From positions 23,969,964-24,033,963 of the forward strand of contig CM119263.1 of assembly GCA_051294375.1 (NCBI GenBank): 64,000 nt of DNA, in the 5' to 3' direction. Position numbers and translations under genes: made by a program. The notes below the pieces were generated by a model. The model worked only from the letters and a program-made list of their open reading frames with translations, ran no database searches and was not told where the DNA came from. Shown here piece by piece: positions 35,040 through 46,049 of this stretch. Each line of letters starts with the position of its first letter. The first letter of the stretch is position 1. Source of the DNA: Paraspadella gotoi. Its lineage: Eukaryota; Chaetognatha.

Positions 35040-35202
35040 CATCTGTGAATTGTAAGGGGAAAAGAGAGTTGGGCCTTTGAACGCGGGTCAGCTAATATCG
35101 AGAAGCGAATCGCTGACACCGATGGAAGGATTTTAATCTGCCCCTGAGGTGTTGTGAAATGAGGTAACTAATTGATGAAATGAATGAAGTGAATGTAATA
35201 AT

Positions 35203-35660
35203 GAATGAATGAATGAATGGATAATGAATGATGAGATGAATGAAATGAAGAATGAATGAATTGAATGCAACCTAAGCTCAAATCTTCGCCTTGTAGGATC
35301 TTTTCCCTGGCAAGCCGACAGCTGTCCGTCCTCATCCCGCCTTAACAACTGGAGCCAACCAGGGATAAATGATGAAAAGAAAGAAAGAAAGAAAGAAAAG
35401 AAAGAACAGAAAAAAAGAAAGAAAGAAAAGAAAGAATGAAAGAAAAAGAAAGAAAGAAAGAAAGATAAGAAAGAAGGAAAAAAGAAAATAGATAAGAAGA
35501 AAACATAGAAAGAAAAAGAAGAAAGAAAGAAGAAAGAAAGAAAGAACAAGAAAATATTTGTCGTCGTTCCGGAAAGAAAGAAAGAAAGAAAGATACCAAA
35601 AAATATTGTCGCGTTCCGGAAAGAACGAAAGAAAGAACAGAAAAATGAAAAGAAAGCAGT
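35203..35660. repeat. (GAAT)n and (GAAA)n microsatellites around a unique 90-bp core
   Basis: GAAT-type repeats at about 35203-35265 and GAAA-type repeats from about 35373 to 35650 flank a non-repetitive core at 35270-35370. A unique core ending in a simple-repeat tail could be a SINE, but I see no pol III box in it. Confidence 0.65.
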
Positions 35661-35693
35661 TACAAAAAATATTTGGTCGTCGTTCCGTGAAAG
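35551..35693. repeat. Three spaced copies of a TTCCGGAAAG motif within a GAAA satellite
   Basis: The word aaatatttgtcgtcgttccggaaag recurs with small changes at 35551-35576, 35599-35623 and 35664-35693, separated by GAAA-rich spacer. This looks like a higher-order minisatellite that grew inside the microsatellite. Confidence 0.6.
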
Positions 35694-36060
35694 TTTCCTG
35701 CGAGCCTGAACCGAATCACGCGCCGAAAAGTAATAACATAGACGATCGAATAACGAACGACGACGTCAACGACGACGTCAACGACGATGTTTTCGTCAGG
35801 CGATCAAGGCGATCTCATTTCCCCCGCCTTTCTCCTCTGACGGAGGCGGTTCGTGGCGGTTGAGGGCGGGTAAACGACGTTCGTAGTGGGAGTGCGGAAA
35901 CAAGGCGTTTGAGACCGGCGGTGGCGGTGTTGGCGGAATGGTAGGCAGGGGTGGCGGCGGCTTTGTTTGGCGGCGCCGGGCGGTTCGCGGCGGGCCGGCA
36001 GGAGACATTTGCGCGAAGATGACGTCAACGAGGCGGAGTGAACCGTCGCTCTTACTTGCG
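35690..36060. promoter_or_regulatory. CpG-rich putative promoter with palindromic CRE
   Basis: A strongly GC- and CpG-rich stretch found only in the B contig. It holds a perfect CRE, TGACGTCA at 36020-36027, two CGACGTCA near-matches around 35761-35780, a GC box (gggcggg near 35864) and an E2F-like TTTGGCGGC near 35967. A CT microsatellite follows at 36086. Open frames on both strands are GC artefacts as far as I can tell. No exon is identified downstream. Confidence 0.4.
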
Positions 36061-36085
36061 CGCGAGTCGTATTTGGATCCGGCCT

Positions 36086-36164
36086 CTTCTCTCTCTCTCT
36101 CTCTCTCTTCATTCTCCTTCCTCTCTCTCTCTCTCTCTCTTCTCTTCTCTCTCTCCTCTCCTCT

Positions 36165-36198
<34 letters not shown>

Positions 36199-36450
36199 TT
36201 TATCTTTCGTTTGCACTGCCCGAACGTGTTTAAAGAAAAACGAAAAGATTAAAGTTTTCTGTAGCAAGAAATTCTATGACTCCTTTTGAAGATGGGATGT
36301 GAAAAAATTTGATCGGAAGGAAATAGAAAGAAGAAAAAAAAGACCACTCTTCCTTTAACTATCCTCTAACTATTCTCTCTCTCTCTCTCTCTTCCTCTTC
36401 TCCTCTCTCTCGTCTCCTCTCTCTCTTCTGTTCTCTCTTCATCTCACTCT
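36086..36450. repeat. CT microsatellites in the B-only flank
   Basis: (CT)n at 36086-36200 and again at 36372-36450, separated by about 170 bases of ordinary sequence. Confidence 0.85.
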
Positions 36451-36744
36451 CTTTCTTTTTGAATTATCGGGGCGACGTGCTGGACGAAATTCGGCGAAAT
36501 TAATGACGAGTAGTTTTGAGATGAACGAGGAGAAGGGGGCGTAAGACGGTCGTCGCTGCGGAAGGAAGGATGGAACGGATACGAAATGGGAGCACATTGG
36601 TTTCCCACGGTTTCCGGAAGCAAAGAAAATCTACGCGCTAATATTGATAATAGGAAGCATTTATTTACTCCGGGACAAATGAAAGGCGGGAAGGGGAAAA
36701 AATGGGGAGAAATGGAGCGGACCGTGTGGGGCTCCGGATGAAGA

Positions 36745-36768
36745 GAGAGATGAGAGAGAGAGAGGAGA

Positions 36769-36825
<57 letters not shown>

Positions 36826-37408
36826 TGAGCCCGAGCGATAAATTAGGTTTTTCGGTTTGGTTGAGGGAATTTTAAAAAAATTCAAATTCGTCAAGATCCA
36901 TAACTCCTTCGTATTTTTTTTCTACCCATTCTTTCCCTGACTCCCCTTCCTTTCCTCGACTCCAATATACCCACAGGATAAATACCAATCCGCTCGGCCA
37001 ACCGCTGTGACCATGGCAGTCCTTACTTCCAACGACCCTAAGCGATAGGCAGGATGATTACGAGTCGCCCAAGTATGACATGCGTTCTCAGCCGGCGGAA
37101 TTCTACGACCTGAGCGCCGGCGGACTACGACTTTGCAATCGAATACAAACGTTTTGCTTGGGTCCGGTTTTTTTGTAAGCATGGATCTAAGAGAGCAGCA
37201 AGCACTCTAAATGCGTTCAGCCCTCCACTCGTTGCTCAAGATGGCTTCCTCTCGATGGCCGCAACGGATCTTGATGTGGAAGGACGTAAGACGGCCACGC
37301 GCCAATGACGCACGAAATCGTAAAACACTCGGTACGGCGAAGCAGACCGAGAAAATAATCTATGAAGATAGGAGGAGAGGTAGAGGAGAAGAGCAGAGAT
37401 GATAAAGG

Positions 37409-37453
<45 letters not shown>

Positions 37454-37510
37454 AGAGAAGAGAGAGGAAGCAGAGAGGGAGGAGAGAGGGGAGGATATGA
37501 GAAGAGAAGG
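36745..37510. repeat. GA microsatellites in the B-only flank
   Basis: (GA)n at 36745-36823 and 37408-37510. From 37510 to about 37900 the DNA remains strongly purine-rich (AGG/GGA repeats). Between them, 36824-37407 is mixed sequence with no gene that I recognise. Confidence 0.8.
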
Positions 37511-37899
37511 GAAAAAGACAGCAAAGAAATAGGAACCAATAAAATATAATGAATAAAAGTCAGAGAAGAGGGACGGAAGAAAGAGAAAGAAGGGAGGAAA
37601 GAGAAAGAAGGGGAGAAAGAGGAGAGGAAGAGAGGAAAGAGGAGGACAAGGAGGAAGAGAAAGGAAGGAGGAAAGAGGGATGGAAGGAACAGGGAGGAAA
37701 AAGGAGGAAAGGAAGAAATGGGGAGGAAGCCGCCAAATTTAGGATTAGCTGGCGGGAATTAAAGCGGGAGAAAGGAAAAGAGAAAGAAAGAGGTCAAATA
37801 CGAAAAAGCGAACCATATATAATGAAGGAGGATGGGATAGGGCTGAGGAGGAGAGAGAGGAGGAGAGGAGAAGCGTAGGAAGAGGAGGAGGACAAGATC

Positions 37900-39660
37900 C
37901 GGGAAAACGAAAGTCCGTAATGTTTTGAAAAAATAGGATAAGTTGGCGAGGAAAGAAGTGCGTAGTCGCAAGTTGACGACGGAAACGACAACGAGACACG
38001 ACGACCAATCGGTGAAGAAAAAACACGAAGCAATAGGTTGATTATTGTTCCTCCGAGGTCATTGACTCATCGAAGCGTGAGATTTTAGTTTTTTGTCATC
38101 GTCGCAGGAAAATTAAGAAAGAGCAAAAAAAAATGAAAGATGAAAGAGAAAAAGAAATGTGGACGATGCATGATGATGATGAGAGTGGATGATATGATGA
38201 TGAGATATGAGATGATGAAAGATGATCGAATGATGATGATGATGAGAAGACACGACGACGATGTGACGATTTTTTGTCGTGTGGAGTACAATCAAGATTT
38301 TGTTTTAAAAACACCCATAAAACTCAACAAACCTAAAAGCGGAAAATCGTTTTTTTTTTTTCTTCCGAGAGAAGGAGCGTCGTCCCAGGGTTCAATCTTT
38401 ACAGAAAGATTGAAAGAGAAGAAATCTGTGGATGAAAAAGGAAGAAAAGAATTAATAAGAAATAGAATATGAAAAAAAGGAAGTAAAGGTAATACTTAAA
38501 AGAATGAAGGATCGTGGTTATAGAATTTTTCGGAGAATATAAAAAAAAATTGGAATGGAAAGTGGATTATGGGTCCTGTCTGAAGGAAGAGCATAGGTCC
38601 GAATTCCAGAACGGAAAGGACCCGAGAAAGGATTGGACCATCGGGAAGAAGGGCAAAGGGGAAAGAAGGATAGAGATTATTATAATGGAAAGAAAAAAGA
38701 GAAATCAGTATATGTGATAATGCAATTAAGTTGTGATATAAAAAATAATAAGACAAAAGAGGAAATGAAAATTAGACAGGAATTAGACCAAGAAATAGCT
38801 TTTTCAAAACCAGTTCTATTGTCGAAAAGAAATATAATTTCCATTTCTTTTCTCTTTTCCCATTTCCCGCCCAGTCATCTTTTCATTTATTTATAGTTCT
38901 TTTCTCTTTTCCATTTCCCATTTTCCATTCTTTTCATTCCATTTCTTTTTTTTTTCCTCTCCAATTCTTTCCTCCATCCATTTCATCTCTCATGCTTTAT
39001 TTTTAACCATTTTCTATATTATTTCTATTTTTCTCCTCTCTGGTTTTCTCATTTTTCCCCTTCTCAATTGACCGCCGCGGACGGAAACGCCAGATCCATT
39101 CTCCGCCGGGTCGCGAGGTCGCAAAAACGTCCATATAGAGGATAAACGACGTCAGGGGAAAACGGCGCGCGAGTCTCCGTTGACGTCCCAATGTAAGCCA
39201 TTGATCTTTTTTTATTGTATCCATTGTTCGTCGGTTTTTTTCTTTTCTTTTTTTTCTTTTTTCTCTCTCTATGTTTATTGTTCGTTGTTATCTCTTGACG
39301 ACCGTCGGTTATTTTATGACTATATATCTATCTAATGAAACATTATTATCCATTATCGTTTCATTTGTAACAATGACTGTCAATGTATTATTTGTCATTG
39401 TCTGCCTCCATTGAACCATTTCATGTTGTCGTTGTCGCTCTTTATTAATCGTTGTATCATGAAATTATGTAGCCAGCGTTGTTCTATCCATTGAACGTCG
39501 GATTGACTCCTATGTATCTTATTGTATTCATTCTAAGGTATTCATATGTTTACACCTGTGAGCGACTTCATAGTTAAACTTCCCTGTCACAATTTTTAGT
39601 CAAATGGAGAAAATAACTAGTTGAATTTCTTTAACCCATAAATCACCAACACTGGATGTT
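37900..39660. other. B-only flank, no gene seen
   Basis: AT-rich DNA with purine runs, the (GAT)n tract and a small GC-rich island at about 39070-39190 containing acgacgtca. Short frames on both strands show no recognisable domain. Confidence 0.5.
38166..38262. repeat. (GAT)n microsatellite
   Basis: Imperfect gatgat repeats. Open frames on both strands here (poly-Met/Asp or poly-His/Ser readings) are products of the repeat. Confidence 0.85.
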
Positions 39661-39848
39661 CGTGTCTGCGGGTTTGGACGTTCGTCACTCACGACGACAG
39701 ACGACGACGACGACGACGTACCGACCCGAGACCGACAATCGCCGCGAGGCGTTGCTCTCATGCGCACGACCAAGGGTTGACCTCGCCAAGCTAAATTTTG
39801 GTTCCTCCTGGGAATCCGGTTCTGTTTAACCGGGAATTCGAGGAGAGA

Positions 39849-40016
39849 AAAGTCGCCGGAAACCTTGGCTTCACAGCGCAAAGGCCGGAGAAAGTCGGTC
39901 CGGAAACTTGGCTCCAACAGGAAAGGGCCGGAACCGAAAAAGTTGGCCGGAAAAAACTTGGCTCCAGGCAAAGGCCGACGAAAAGTCGGCTAAAAACTGG
40001 CTCCCGGCAATATCCA
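39849..40016. repeat. Minisatellite, four copies of a roughly 42-bp unit
   Basis: The unit reads aaagtcggccggaaacttggctccagg followed by caaaggccgga, repeated at about 39849, 39891, 39937 and 39980 with substitutions and a shortened last unit. It sits in a short GC-rich island following a (GAC)n tract at about 39690-39720. No function is evident. Confidence 0.7.
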
Positions 40017-40059
40017 GACCATGATTTGCTTGTTGGAAGACGTTACGACCACCTTAAGT

Positions 40060-41390
40060 AGTATGTTATTATTTTAGAATAGTAAAAATATAATATATTT
40101 GTAGTATATATTCTCATAAAACTAATAAAGTTTTAAAAATAATTTTTTTAAAACTTTTATTAAGATTCAGAATACTAATAGATATATACACATATGTTAT
40201 ACCAAAAATCTGACTCATCTTCAACGTTATAAATGAATATACCTATAATAATATAACATAACAAAATCTGGTCTTAAAAATAAAATTATTTTTGCAATTA
40301 ACGATTTTGTAAGGAAACACATCAAATAATTGAATTTACATACTGTATGCGAAAAGATTTAAAAAAAATTAAAATTCATTAATTACATGTAAAGCCAGCA
40401 AAAAATAATGTTCAACTCATGTAATCTTCATCGCTTCCACCTACTAGTAAAGTCCTTCACCCTGGGCTAAAATTACTTTTTTACTCCATGCCAATTGCCA
40501 TTATTCACTCTCTTGTCCGCCTTTACAATTTGCTCCCTTTTTCCTGGTAATAACAACGAAGTTTCTCATGTCCAAAAGTGAAAGGCATCCCAGTTTGATC
40601 CAGTTTGATCTTTGTCCACTCGACAAAACAGAGGTGAATGCCTGTAAAAAAACAATTTAACAAACGAGCGTCTTACATTGTATTTTACAAGATAGAAAAA
40701 TATTCGTAAATGAAACTTTTTTACATTCATTTTACTTTATCGCTTTTTATGGTCATTTCGATGGCGATTGGCGATTAAGAAGGGAAAAGGGAAAATTCAT
40801 TTCCTGTCACCCCTGTTCTTTGGTTTTTGGTTCGACATCCGTTTTTCCCGATTTGATTCCGGTGTTTGGTGCCATGGTGAACGCGTCGGTTGCCTTTGAT
40901 GGCTTTCAGCGCTCAACCGAAACGTAAAATCGAGAAAACAATTTTTTTGTTGAAGAAGAAGACGGAGAGAGAGAGAAACAGAAGAGAGAGAAGAGAGCAG
41001 AGAGAATGTATGTATTGAATGTTGAATGTATAAACAGATACGCCTTGGGCACGCCTAATCGCCCTATAATCAGCCTTTTAAGTAAGTACAGTTTTAAATT
41101 ACGATGTTAAAATAAATTCAAAGATGAAAATATTTTCATAAACAAAAAAACGATAACTTTTTCAAAACAACAACGATAAATTGGTAATAGATCAAAAAAA
41201 TGTAAAAGTTAAAAGAAATGGAGGCAAACACCAAAAACTCTAACAGCATTGTTTCTGACTCTTATCTTCTCGTAGCAAAATGTGATGTGGAGAGTGAGAT
41301 TTGGCGGATTTTTTAGATCGAGTTCCTCTAATTGTTGAAGAGAAGAATTGTTTTTCACAATATCCTTAATTGCTCTTTTTCCTTTTGAAA
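40060..41390. other. B-only AT-rich flank, no gene seen
   Basis: Very AT-rich to about 40400, then mixed sequence with a short GA stretch at about 40960-41005. A 12-base direct repeat (cagtttgatcca type) lies at about 40590-40615. Nothing codes for a recognisable product. Confidence 0.5.
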
Positions 41391-42967
41391 TTAATTAAGA
41401 TCTTTCAAAAGTATGTTATATTTATCCTGCAGGCGTCATAGACATTTTCTGATGTGTGGAATGGAAGCGTAAAAAGGTTCTGAGAGCACGCAAAATTGGA
41501 GCTTTTCAAACTTTTGACCATTGATAGTCTGGAACATGGTGAGCAGACAATGCTCGAAGTAGTCAAATATTGAAAGAAAAGACACTAACTTTGTAAACCT
41601 GAAACAGGTTTGGAAAATTGTTTGCTTTTTTTTTTTTGAACAGTTTATGAATTGCAAAATTTTGTTTAGCTTGTCCACAAGCTGGTCGATAAACTGTCCA
41701 CATAGTTTCTCATCCAGAGCATGTCCTAGTAAGTAAACTTTACTAGTGACTATTTTTCACTCTTTAAGTAGATCAAGATTCCTCTTTTTTGGTGCTTGGG
41801 CATCTGCTAAATATTTGCGACCCGCTTTGCCCCGGAGAAGCTGGAGTTGCCATGTTTGCACCACGTAATAATTTTAGAAAAACAGCTGTAGTTTACTTTG
41901 AGCTTCTTTTATTGTTCCTTTTGCCCAAAACATGAGGTATCATCTGCCAATATTTGGCACCCTTGCTGAAATTACCGGTTGCGTTGGTAAGTCATCTGAC
42001 ATAGATTAAAGAGTTACGGGCTTATTATGCCGCCTGTGTGCTCCTTTCCTCAAAATTACGTCTTTGAAACGAGATCCCCTCAGTGACATTCATTCTCGGT
42101 TGTTAGATATGACATAGACGATCTCAACAGATTTCGGGATACCCAGCTTTGAACATTTTAGTAATAAGGCCGTCCGCTCCACATTGAAATTTGATGCAAA
42201 CTGGAAAAATCTAGGGCTACAGCAGTACACTTCTTTTCTCTGAGCTGAGTAATATCTCAACAAGTCTGACCCACGTTTTCTGAGCACACCCACCCCCTCT
42301 TCTTTAATATAGGCAAATTGAAGTGGGTCCATGCGATTGCAAGTATTTAGTTGATTAACGAAACTCAATTTTTATACATATTTCTGGATTTTTCCCCAAT
42401 CACGAAATAAACTTATTGGTCGATAATTTTTTTCTTACATCTGTTGATCCTTCGCCCCGCTTATGAAGCATTCTTAGATTTGAAAATGCTTCCATGCCTT
42501 GGAAGTCACTTTCATTAAACATTCTTTTCATGATCTCAACCAAAGTAAGAATGAATTCCTAAATTGGAAACTTTTCAACATGACTGGTGTGATGCCAATC
42601 TTTCCTGGAGCAAATCGATTTTTAAATTTTTTATGAAGCCTACTTAACGGTTCAAATATGCGAAGATTTTTTCTAACTCAGATGGATTGTTATTAACTAG
42701 GTTTCGAGTATGTTTTAATTTTCATTCTGGAAATGATACTCAATCAAAGATCCATTGATTTTAGTATTTGCGGTTTGGGAAGAAATGACACTTTCCATTC
42801 TTCTGCTATGAGATCGAGTTTTTCTTTTGTTTTGGTGATAAGACCCATCTTCCTTTTCTAACATACAATCAGCTTGCTTACATTCCTCTTTTATAATCCA
42901 ATAAGTTTTGTTATCATTTTTCCACTTTTTCCTGTCTCTTTTCTATTCAATTTTTTTCACTATTATT
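41390..42967 (-). mobile_element. Degenerate non-LTR retrotransposon (LINE) reverse transcriptase
   Basis: Read on the minus strand, this AT-rich stretch shows the ordered blocks of a LINE reverse transcriptase. They are a linker ending in ITPVMLK (about 42575-42605), FVNQLN then DPLQFAYIK (42309-42329), AVALDFSS (42200-42223), a GIPKSV segment, DDLPTQP, the catalytic ADDTS (41933-41947), and YLLGHALDEKLC (about 41698-41732). The D-P-L-Q-F-A-Y and A-D-D-T blocks resemble CR1/Jockey/L2-type elements, which is inference. Frameshifts and stops are frequent, so it is an old copy. The N gap at 42968 truncates the 5' side. I see no poly(A) or simple-repeat tail at the 3' end near 41390. Confidence 0.75.
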
Positions 42968-42992
42968 NNNNNNNNNNNNNNNNNNNNNNNNN
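42968..42992. other. Assembly gap, 25 N
   Basis: A run of 25 N between the LINE remnant at the end of the B contig and the start of copy C. The LINE is truncated here by the assembly. Confidence 0.99.
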
Positions 42993-43332
42993 GCTAAACG
43001 GAAAAAGTCTTGGGAGAATTTTCTGACTTTTCGGACCCGAGGCTAATTTATCCGATTCCTAATGTCTCGACTGAAGAGGAAAGGTTGGGCGGAAAGAGAG
43101 GGGGGGGCGTTCAATCGGTTGAGAAAAGAGAGGAGATATCGAAGGTAAGGGAAAAAATTAGATCTGTAAGTAAGTATAAGTAAGGCTAAGGTCGCTGCGA
43201 CATTACCGTCCCGAAAGTCGACAATTTTCTTTAAAAAACTTGAAATAAAAAAAATTGAATTACAAAACCAACGGATATCGTTGGAAAATTATATTTTTGC
43301 AGGAAATAAAAAAAAAAACAGAAAAAATAAAT

Positions 43333-44662
43333 AAAAAACCGGAAGTCGGATTTAATTCGCAGACTTATGTAAGATTAATGTGTAGAGTTTTTCTACTTTG
43401 GAATAACACTTTTAGCAATTTTTTTTTTTTATTTGCAAGAAATTAAAACGAAGAAACAAGAAATCCGCGAGAAATTCCGCTCTTTCACTTTTATCCCGTA
43501 GCCGCCGATTAGCGAATCTGCGACAAACCGGCTACAAAACGAAACGCCTGTTTGCGCAAGAATTGGTTGCCAATGAGGGAAACAGGGGGGGTGACGAACG
43601 ACGACGACGAACAATGGACGACCGACGGACGATCGCGTCCGAAGAAGTAACGAAACCCTAATGCAAAATTCTTTTGGTCAACATTTTCATAAATCGATGA
43701 AAATATTCAAAATGAATTTCAGGGAGGAAAAGGGAGGAAGGGAGAGAGGGAGGAGGGGGAGGAAGAGGAAAGGGTAGGAAGATGTAGAGGAAAGGAGAAT
43801 GAGGAAAGGGATAAAATGAAAATGAAAGGAAAGGAGACGAGCATGCGGGCGAAGCTTCTCAACCGGTCTGTCAGCTCGATTCATGGGATTTCCCCCCAAG
43901 GGAAAAAAAGTTTTGGGGGGAGTTGGTTTCAATTTTTCAATTTCACCATCCCTGGCATCTCTCTCTCTCTCTCTCTCCTCTCTCTCTTCGTCGAGTCTCT
44001 CCTCTCTCTCTTCATCTCTCTCTTCTCTCTCTCTATCTCTCTACTCTCTCTCCGCTTTACTCTCTCCTCTCCTGCCACCCACCTGTCCTTCAATCTTCCA
44101 TCTCCTGGACTCTTCCTGGTGTCGAATTCACTACTTGTATTTCGGCCTGCAGCCAGCAGACGAAAAGATTAAAACAGCTTTTTAAAGTTAGATTAAAGGC
44201 TCAGGACACCTGTCAAGGGATCTTCCTCAAGAGTCCTTTCACCAATTAGTCAGGCAACACAAGCTCTGTAGCTACGAAAGATGTTAATTTTTTTTTTTTC
44301 CGAAGGAGTCTTGTCGAGGATTATTTTTATTTCTCGCGGACGAAGAAGGACGAAGAACGAACGAGATAGTAGAGCGAGAGGCCGGCACAGTCATTGAACT
44401 TAAACATGCGTTTTAACACTCTGGGGGGACGGTCTTAAGCGCTGTTTAAAATTTTCTATACAACACTCGACGAGGAGTGGGATCTTAATTGATAATTTGA
44501 AGAAAAAATTCATTCAAAGCGTAAGTGTAATCACGAACGTAATAAGATCTCGTCGTTCCGAGAGTTAATGTTTTCATACTTTTATTCTCTCTCGTCTCCT
44601 CTCTCCTCCCTCCTTTCTCTCTCCGTCTCTCTCTTCTCTCTCTCTCTCCGCTCTCTCTCTTT

Positions 44663-44701
<39 letters not shown>

Positions 44702-45007
44702 TTCTCTTTTTCTTTTCTCCTCCTCTCCCTCTTCTCCCTCTTCCCCCTTACTAGTCCCAAGTGACATCTAACTTTTCTCCCAGCGCTATTTCCCCCCTAA
44801 CGATCCTGGCTAATTGTCCATTTTTACGACCTCAAATCGCCCATCGTGACGTATTCCGTCCATTTTATCATACCATCCGAACCCTTCTCCTCGCGGCCCA
44901 TTAACGGCCATTTTTCTAATGGCCTTCCCCTTTTCCCTCCCCCCTTTATCGCCAGAGGGCGTCGGCCTCAATCGAGAGATCCGCCCCCCTCCACCCCTTT
45001 TCCTCTC
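43333..45007. repeat. Perfect 1.7-kb repeat, first occurrence
   Basis: Compared with 54749-56423 at a constant offset of 1416 bases, I found no difference at any place I checked, and the predicted translations in several frames are identical. The other copies differ here every few tens of bases. Identity begins at base 43333 (43332 is t, its partner g) and runs at least to 45007. Confidence 0.85.
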
Positions 45008-45115
45008 TTTCGGCGTCATTCATGCAGTTCCGGTCCATGTTTCACATTTCGGAGCGCGGCAGGCGCACATCGACCGGAGTCCATCGAAACACCTGAAATA
45101 ATCACGTGGATCTAG
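44885..45115. promoter_or_regulatory. Motif cluster, copy C
   Basis: The counterpart of 17040-17245. The CTCF-like core is at 44952-44961; the NRF1-like site carries extra bases as in B, and the E-box reads CACGTGG. Confidence 0.35.
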
Positions 45116-45343
45116 AATCGGAAGAGGACTTGCGCTCCGCCCCAGCTTGCCGTGTCTAATTTCGGCAGATATTAGAGTCTGAAAAATGATAATCCTTCAA
45201 TTTGTAAAAGGACACAGCTACGGTGCTTATGAGATGTTCACAAGTGCATCGATTCCGTAAGCGATATTAGCAACATCTGCGTAATTAATTGACACCTTTT
45301 TCTTCTTTATTTTTAATACGGAGTCTATAAAGAAATTTTTGCT

Positions 45344-45790
45344 TTGGCAAGAATAAGTAAAACTGCAAGAGAACGGAGCGTTTTGCCAGCAACCGCCCCG
45401 CCACAACGTTCAGCCTCTTTCCGTCGCGGACTTGAAGAAACAAAAGACAATCCAAAACTATATGGTGTCTCAAGTAAGAAGCGGAGGAACGTGTCATCCG
45501 GCAGCAAGATCGATGGGCACGCGGAATCGCACGCAAAATATGGTGGCCGGAAGAAGATCGAAGAGACTCGCGGATCGGAAATCGAAGGAGAATATAAATT
45601 TACTACGACTCCCGAGAGCGATAACGACGACGACGACGACGACGGACGACAGAACGTCGTAAGCTCGAAGAAAATTAAAGAAATTCAATTTCGCTATCGA
45701 AAGCACCAAGACAGCGAAATGAAAACAATGACAACAACGAGCATAAAGACGACGAACGACGAGACGATAAGGAGGACGACGATGGAATGA
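45344..45790 (+). other. Possible acidic coding exon, copy C
   Basis: The counterpart of 56766-57254, open for 148 codons in one frame. It includes RGSEIEGE, an aspartate run and SSKKIKEIQFRYRKHQDSE. The segments RGSEIEGE and KKIKEIQFR are shared with copy D, where they lie in two frames. Confidence 0.22.
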
Positions 45791-46014
45791 AGACAAGTGA
45801 CGAAACGTTTTCCGCTTTTAATCTCTCGACGCTTCATCGTGAGAGTTCGTCACCGGAGATCCGTGAACGTCTGTCGACGGTGAACGCTTTCTTGTGGAAT
45901 CTCCGTCACCGGTCGCTAGAGATGGCTTGTTTCCTGTTCTGTGTCACCTTCGCTGCGAAGCTGTGAAGTTTGGTTCACGATTTTCACTCTAACTTGATGG
46001 TGACTGAAGATAGT

Positions 46015-46049
<35 letters not shown>

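Larger units (their letters stand above)
21243..35140. repeat. Locus copy B (most complete copy)
   Basis: Collinear with copy A minus its two gypsy elements, and with copies C and D further right. It is the only copy spanning from the left flank through the shared locus into a unique right flank. It alone carries the 649-bp fold-back element at 24419-25067. It contains the empty target sites for both gypsy insertions of copy A (about 21529-21536 and 23964-23970). Confidence 0.85.

Noticed and set aside
35133-35549. Long minus-strand frame rich in Phe and Ser
   Set aside because: Translation of the (GAAA)n and (GAAT)n repeats.
44485-44767. Arg-Glu and Leu-Ser repeat proteins on opposite strands (repeated at 55901-56187)
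   Set aside because: Translation of CT/GA microsatellites; these occur at every such tract in the window.
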